Shown here: positions 14,582 to 17,218 of the stretch, in pieces
Position numbering within the stretch: the stretch's first letter is position 1
Layout of the letters: each line of letters starts with the position of its first letter
Assembly (NCBI GenBank): GCA_050743265.1
Contig: JBOGEN010000126.1
Location: forward strand, 1 to 17,218
Reading direction: 5' to 3'
DNA: 17,218 bases
Origin: JBOGEN01 sp050743265
GTDB lineage: Bacteria; Actinomycetota; Actinomycetes; JBOGEN01
Position numbers and translations under genes: made by a program
The notes under the pieces: generated by a model
Told to the model about the DNA's origin: nothing
The model's input: only the letters and a program-made list of their open reading frames with translations
Databases searched by the model: none

Positions 14582-15496
14582 TCATCGCCTCGCCTCGTAG
14601 TTCTCCCGAAGGAACGCGCGCGCCCCGAGGGCCAGGTCCATCGAGTCGTCCCAGAGGTCACGCCAGATCGAGAGGGCTGAGGAGAGCGTCGGGTGCACGA
14701 CGGCCGAGGAGAAGGACTCGAAGGTGATCGGGCCGCCGTAACCCACCTCGTGCAACGCGGAGAAGAACTCCTGCCAGGGCACCGAGCCGGTCCCGAGCTG
14801 CCCCCGGTGGGACTCCCCGACGTGGACGTACCCGAGCCGGCCGGCCTCTGCCGCCGCCAGCACCGCTCCCCGGAACGAGGCCTCCTCGATGTTCATGTGG
14901 TACGTGTCGAGGTGCGCGAGGACGTTGTCCCGCCCCACGTCGGCGATGAAGCGCAGGGTCTGGTCCGCGGTGTTCAGCACGTTGGTCTCGTACCGGTTGC
15001 AGAACTCGAGACCCAGGGAGATGCCGGAGTCCTTCGCGCGGTCGGCCAGCAGGGCGATCGTCTCGACGGCGTTCGACCGTCCGCGCTCGGTGACCGGCTC
15101 GGTGTAGCGGCCGATCTTGCCGTAGAGGACTCCACCCAGGTAGGTGGCGCCGAGGTCACGGGCCAGATCGAGGGCGGACCCGAGCCGCTGCCGTCCGGAC
15201 GCGACGACATGGGGGTCCTCGCTGGACACGTCCGTCCGGTCGTCGAGCCCCAGGGACACGGCGGCAGCCAGCTCGTACTCGTGGAGCAGCCGCGCGGTCA
15301 TGTCCGCGTCGAACGCGTCGGGGTCGATCGCGGACAGCTCGATCAGGTCGAATCCGGCCTCGGCGGAGCACGCGATCGCCCGTCGTGCCTCCTGCGGGGA
15401 CCACCCGCCCACCCACACGAGTGCGTGCACACCGATGGGGTTGGTCGTGACGGCAGCCGTCGACCGTACGTGACCGGTCGAGGCGCCGGTGGTCAT
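14582..15496 (-). CDS. D-tagatose/D-allulose 3-epimerase-family TIM-barrel isomerase
   Basis: The 304-residue protein belongs to the AP-endonuclease-2-type TIM-barrel sugar isomerases. Motifs of the D-tagatose 3-epimerase group are plain: LEFCNRYETNVLNT (163-176), HLDTYHMNIEE (195-205), HVGESHRGQLGTG (225-237) and ITFESFS. Predicted metal ligands E164, D197, H225 and E260 and phosphate- or sugar-side R231 keep near-family spacing (33 between Glu and Asp, 35 between His and the last Glu). Members epimerise free ketoses at C3. ATG 15496 overlaps the permease stop as ATGA and has GGGAGG upstream, so it is cotranslated with the transporter. The N-terminus is about 20 residues longer than usual. 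Substrate specificity cannot be read from the sequence. Confidence 0.9.
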   Translation of the reverse strand: MTTGASTGHVRSTAAVTTNPIGVHALVWVGGWSPQEARRAIACSAEAGFDLIELSAIDPDAFDADMTARLLHEYELAAAVSLGLDDRTDVSSEDPHVVASGRQRLGSALDLARDLGATYLGGVLYGKIGRYTEPVTERGRSNAVETIALLADRAKDSGISLGLEFCNRYETNVLNTADQTLRFIADVGRDNVLAHLDTYHMNIEEASFRGAVLAAAEAGRLGYVHVGESHRGQLGTGSVPWQEFFSALHEVGYGGPITFESFSSAVVHPTLSSALSIWRDLWDDSMDLALGARAFLRENYEARR

Positions 15497-16329
15497 CGCT
15501 CCGAGCCTCCCAGGAGCCCGGTGACGAGCCGCTTCTGGAGGAACACCGCCGCCACGACCATGGGGATGATGGACACGAGGGAGATGGCGCAGATGTTCCA
15601 CCACGAGGTGCCGAGCTGACCCTGCTGCTGGGCGATGGCGATCGGGATCGTCGTCGCGTTCGTCTGGGTCAGCAGGACGGCGAACAGGAAGTCGTTCCAG
15701 GAGAACGCGAACGCGAGCAGGAACGTGGCGACCAGCCCGGGCGTGGTGAGCGGGAGCGCGATGCGCCAGAAGACGGTGAGCCGGCTGGCGCCGTCCGTGA
15801 GAGCCGCCTCCTCGAGCGCGACCGGCACCTGCTTGAAGTAGTTCTGCATGAACCACACGACAAGCGGCAGGGCGAAGCCGGTGTACACGATGATCATGCC
15901 GGTCAGGGTGTCGAGCAGCTGGGCGTTCCTCAGCAGGATGAAGAAGGCCATCACGACGACGATCGGCGGCATCATCCGCTGCGAGATGATGAAGAACGAG
16001 ATGTCATGGGAGCGCATCCACGCGAACCTCACGTCGAAGCGTGCGAGGCCGTACGCCGCGAGCGTTCCCAGCACCATGGCGATCAGCGTGCTCACGGTGA
16101 CGATGACCAGGCTGTTCCGGAGCGGCAGGAGGATGGAGTTGTCGCCGCCGAGGATGCTCTCCCACGCCCCGAGGTTCGGCTCGAAGTCCACGAACGGCAG
16201 CCAGGTGGCGCCGCCGTAGATGGAGCTGTTGTCCTTGAACGCGGTGATCGCCACCCAGTACAGGGGGAAGATCACGAACAGCGCCCACACGGTCAGCGGG
16301 ATGTACCGCCAGCGGCCCTTCGACCTCAT
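15493..16329 (-). CDS. Carbohydrate ABC transporter permease, MalG/UgpE type
   Basis: The 278-residue inner-membrane permease has about six hydrophobic spans and the binding-protein-dependent permease loop near residues 173-193 (EEAALTDGAS, then WRIALPL), which docks the ATPase. The N-terminus (one span, then a periplasmic stretch with FKDNSSIYGG) is typical of the COG0395 sugar permeases. With its partner it imports a mono- or oligosaccharide or polyol delivered by a lipoprotein encoded outside the window. ATG 16329 overlaps the upstream permease stop as ATGA and follows a GGAGGGTGGAG site. The end overlaps the epimerase start in the same way, so three genes are translationally coupled. Confidence 0.93.
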   Translation of the reverse strand: MRSKGRWRYIPLTVWALFVIFPLYWVAITAFKDNSSIYGGATWLPFVDFEPNLGAWESILGGDNSILLPLRNSLVIVTVSTLIAMVLGTLAAYGLARFDVRFAWMRSHDISFFIISQRMMPPIVVVMAFFILLRNAQLLDTLTGMIIVYTGFALPLVVWFMQNYFKQVPVALEEAALTDGASRLTVFWRIALPLTTPGLVATFLLAFAFSWNDFLFAVLLTQTNATTIPIAIAQQQGQLGTSWWNICAISLVSIIPMVVAAVFLQKRLVTGLLGGSER

Positions 16330-17218
16330 GTCTCCACCCTCCTCAGCAGCCGGCGCGAGACCGCGAGGAACACCGTGGCCACGACGATGACGATGAGAAG
16401 GAGAGCGAGGGCGATGGTGGCGCCGTATCCCAGGTTGAAGCTCTGGAAGCCCTGGAAGAAGCCGAACAACGTCGTGCTCGTGGTGGACGTGCCCGGACCC
16501 CCGCCGGTCAGCAGGAAGATCTGACCGAAGATCTGGAACGAGTCGATCATCCTGAGGAAGACGGCCATGACGGAGACCGGTGCCAGCAGCGGCAGGACGA
16601 TCCGCGTGATCGTCTGGAACCCGCCCGCCCCGTCCATCCGTGCCGCGTCGAACAGCTCGCTCGGCACGGCCTGGAGCCCGGCCAGCAGGAGGAGGAACAT
16701 CAGCGGCGTCCACTCCCACACGTCCATGACGACCACGGAGACGACGGCAAGGTGGGTGTCCGTGAGCCAGCCCGGGGACCCGAGGTTCAGCGTCCGCAGG
16801 ATGTCGTTGACCGGGCCGTTGCGCGCGTCGAGCAGCATCCGGAACATGAAGCCGATCGTCACCGGCGCCAGCATCATCGGGATCGCGAAGAGCACGCGGA
16901 AGAACCCGCCGCCCGCGAGCTTCTCGCGGAGCAGGAGCGCGAGGCTCAGGCCGAGCGCGTACTCGACCACGATGGCGATCACCGTGAAGACCACGGTGAA
17001 CTGCACGGAGTCCCAGAACAGGGCGTCGTGCAGCAGGGTGTCCCAGTTGTCGAGCGTGAGGGGCCCGAACCGCAGCCCGGTGGTGGTGTCGACCCGGCTG
17101 AAGCTCAGCGCGAGCGAGAAGAACGTCGGGAAGATGTTGAGCAGGACGAGGGCGAGCAGGGCCGGCAGGACGAACGGCCACCCTCGCCCCAGCCTGCTGC
17201 TCGGCGCCGCGCGTCGGG
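16326..17218 (-). CDS. Carbohydrate ABC transporter permease, MalF/UgpA type (5' incomplete)
   Basis: The frame is open to the window edge and no start codon with family support appears, so the N-terminus lies beyond 17218. The visible 296 or so residues begin with a basic segment (RRAAPSSRLGRGWPF) and a first span (VLPALLALVLLNIFPTFFSL), so only a few residues are missing. Further spans follow, with the permease loop FDAARMDGAGGFQTITRIVLPLL near the middle of the second half, and a C-terminus ending in RRLLRRVET. It pairs with the MalG-type permease, whose start it overlaps (ATGA). A substrate-binding protein gene is expected just upstream, outside the window. Confidence 0.92.
   Translation of the reverse strand, partial: RRAAPSSRLGRGWPFVLPALLALVLLNIFPTFFSLALSFSRVDTTTGLRFGPLTLDNWDTLLHDALFWDSVQFTVVFTVIAIVVEYALGLSLALLLREKLAGGGFFRVLFAIPMMLAPVTIGFMFRMLLDARNGPVNDILRTLNLGSPGWLTDTHLAVVSVVVMDVWEWTPLMFLLLLAGLQAVPSELFDAARMDGAGGFQTITRIVLPLLAPVSVMAVFLRMIDSFQIFGQIFLLTGGGPGTSTTSTTLFGFFQGFQSFNLGYGATIALALLLIVIVVATVFLAVSRRLLRRVET

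Noticed and set aside
14427..14585. A 53-residue N-terminal extension of the GntR regulator
   Set aside because: The segment is low complexity without family match, and the internal ATG at 14426 has a good ribosome site directly before the DNA-binding domain.
15497..15856. A longer N-terminus for the epimerase
   Set aside because: The sequence before 15496 is the out-of-frame shadow of the permease; the ATGA overlap marks the real start.
1..17218. CRISPR arrays, tRNA or rRNA genes, complete insertion sequences
   Set aside because: No regular repeat-spacer units, cloverleaf or rRNA sequence, transposase frames or terminal inverted repeats were found.

Overview
The window is uniformly high-GC DNA with codon usage, weak SD-less or leaderless starts and T-poor hairpin terminators typical of Actinomycetota. 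The gene content (large secreted M14 carboxypeptidase, NodB-GT2 fusion, class E/F-type sortase relic, ChrA, Rrf2 regulator, GntR-controlled sugar ABC cluster) fits a soil- or plant-associated member of Micrococcales, Propionibacteriales or a nearby order. I cannot name a genus from the sequence.

Left part (1-6325), envelope and secreted functions. A 5'-incomplete secreted zinc carboxypeptidase with long C-terminal accessory regions ends in a strong hairpin terminator. A 630-base gene-free stretch follows, holding a candidate promoter and clustered CGTGA repeats. Next comes a membrane protein joining a NodB polysaccharide-deacetylase domain to a processive GT2 glycosyltransferase, with an Asp-to-Glu change at the expected catalytic base. 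Convergent to it is a small membrane-anchored protein that appears to be leaderless.

Middle part (6414-9508), a decayed sulfur/chromate region. A sortase relic lacks its N-terminal half, including the region of the catalytic His. It is followed by an intact two-domain ChrA transporter. Divergent from chrA, behind an AT-rich promoter/operator, lies a chimeric pseudogene: a lipoprotein signal peptide resembling that of a sulfate-binding protein runs directly into the middle of a CysA-type ATPase, which then frameshifts. A C-terminally shortened Rrf2 regulator and a hairpin terminator close the region. I read this as a sulfate-uptake operon that lost its interior next to a chromate exporter.

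Right part (9588-17218), a carbohydrate catabolic locus. On the minus strand, in transcription order: two MalF/MalG-type ABC permeases (the first incomplete), a D-tagatose/D-allulose 3-epimerase-family isomerase, a GntR/UTRA repressor, a cupin-type phosphoglucose isomerase, an FGGY sugar kinase and a shikimate-dehydrogenase-like oxidoreductase. Start/stop overlaps link several of them. A stand-alone protein like the 10-formyl-THF hydrolase domain of FDH is convergent, and its stop codon and that of the oxidoreductase lie in the two arms of one hairpin. A route of import, epimerisation, phosphorylation, isomerisation and oxidation is plausible. The substrate is unknown, and this enzyme set matches no pathway I can name.
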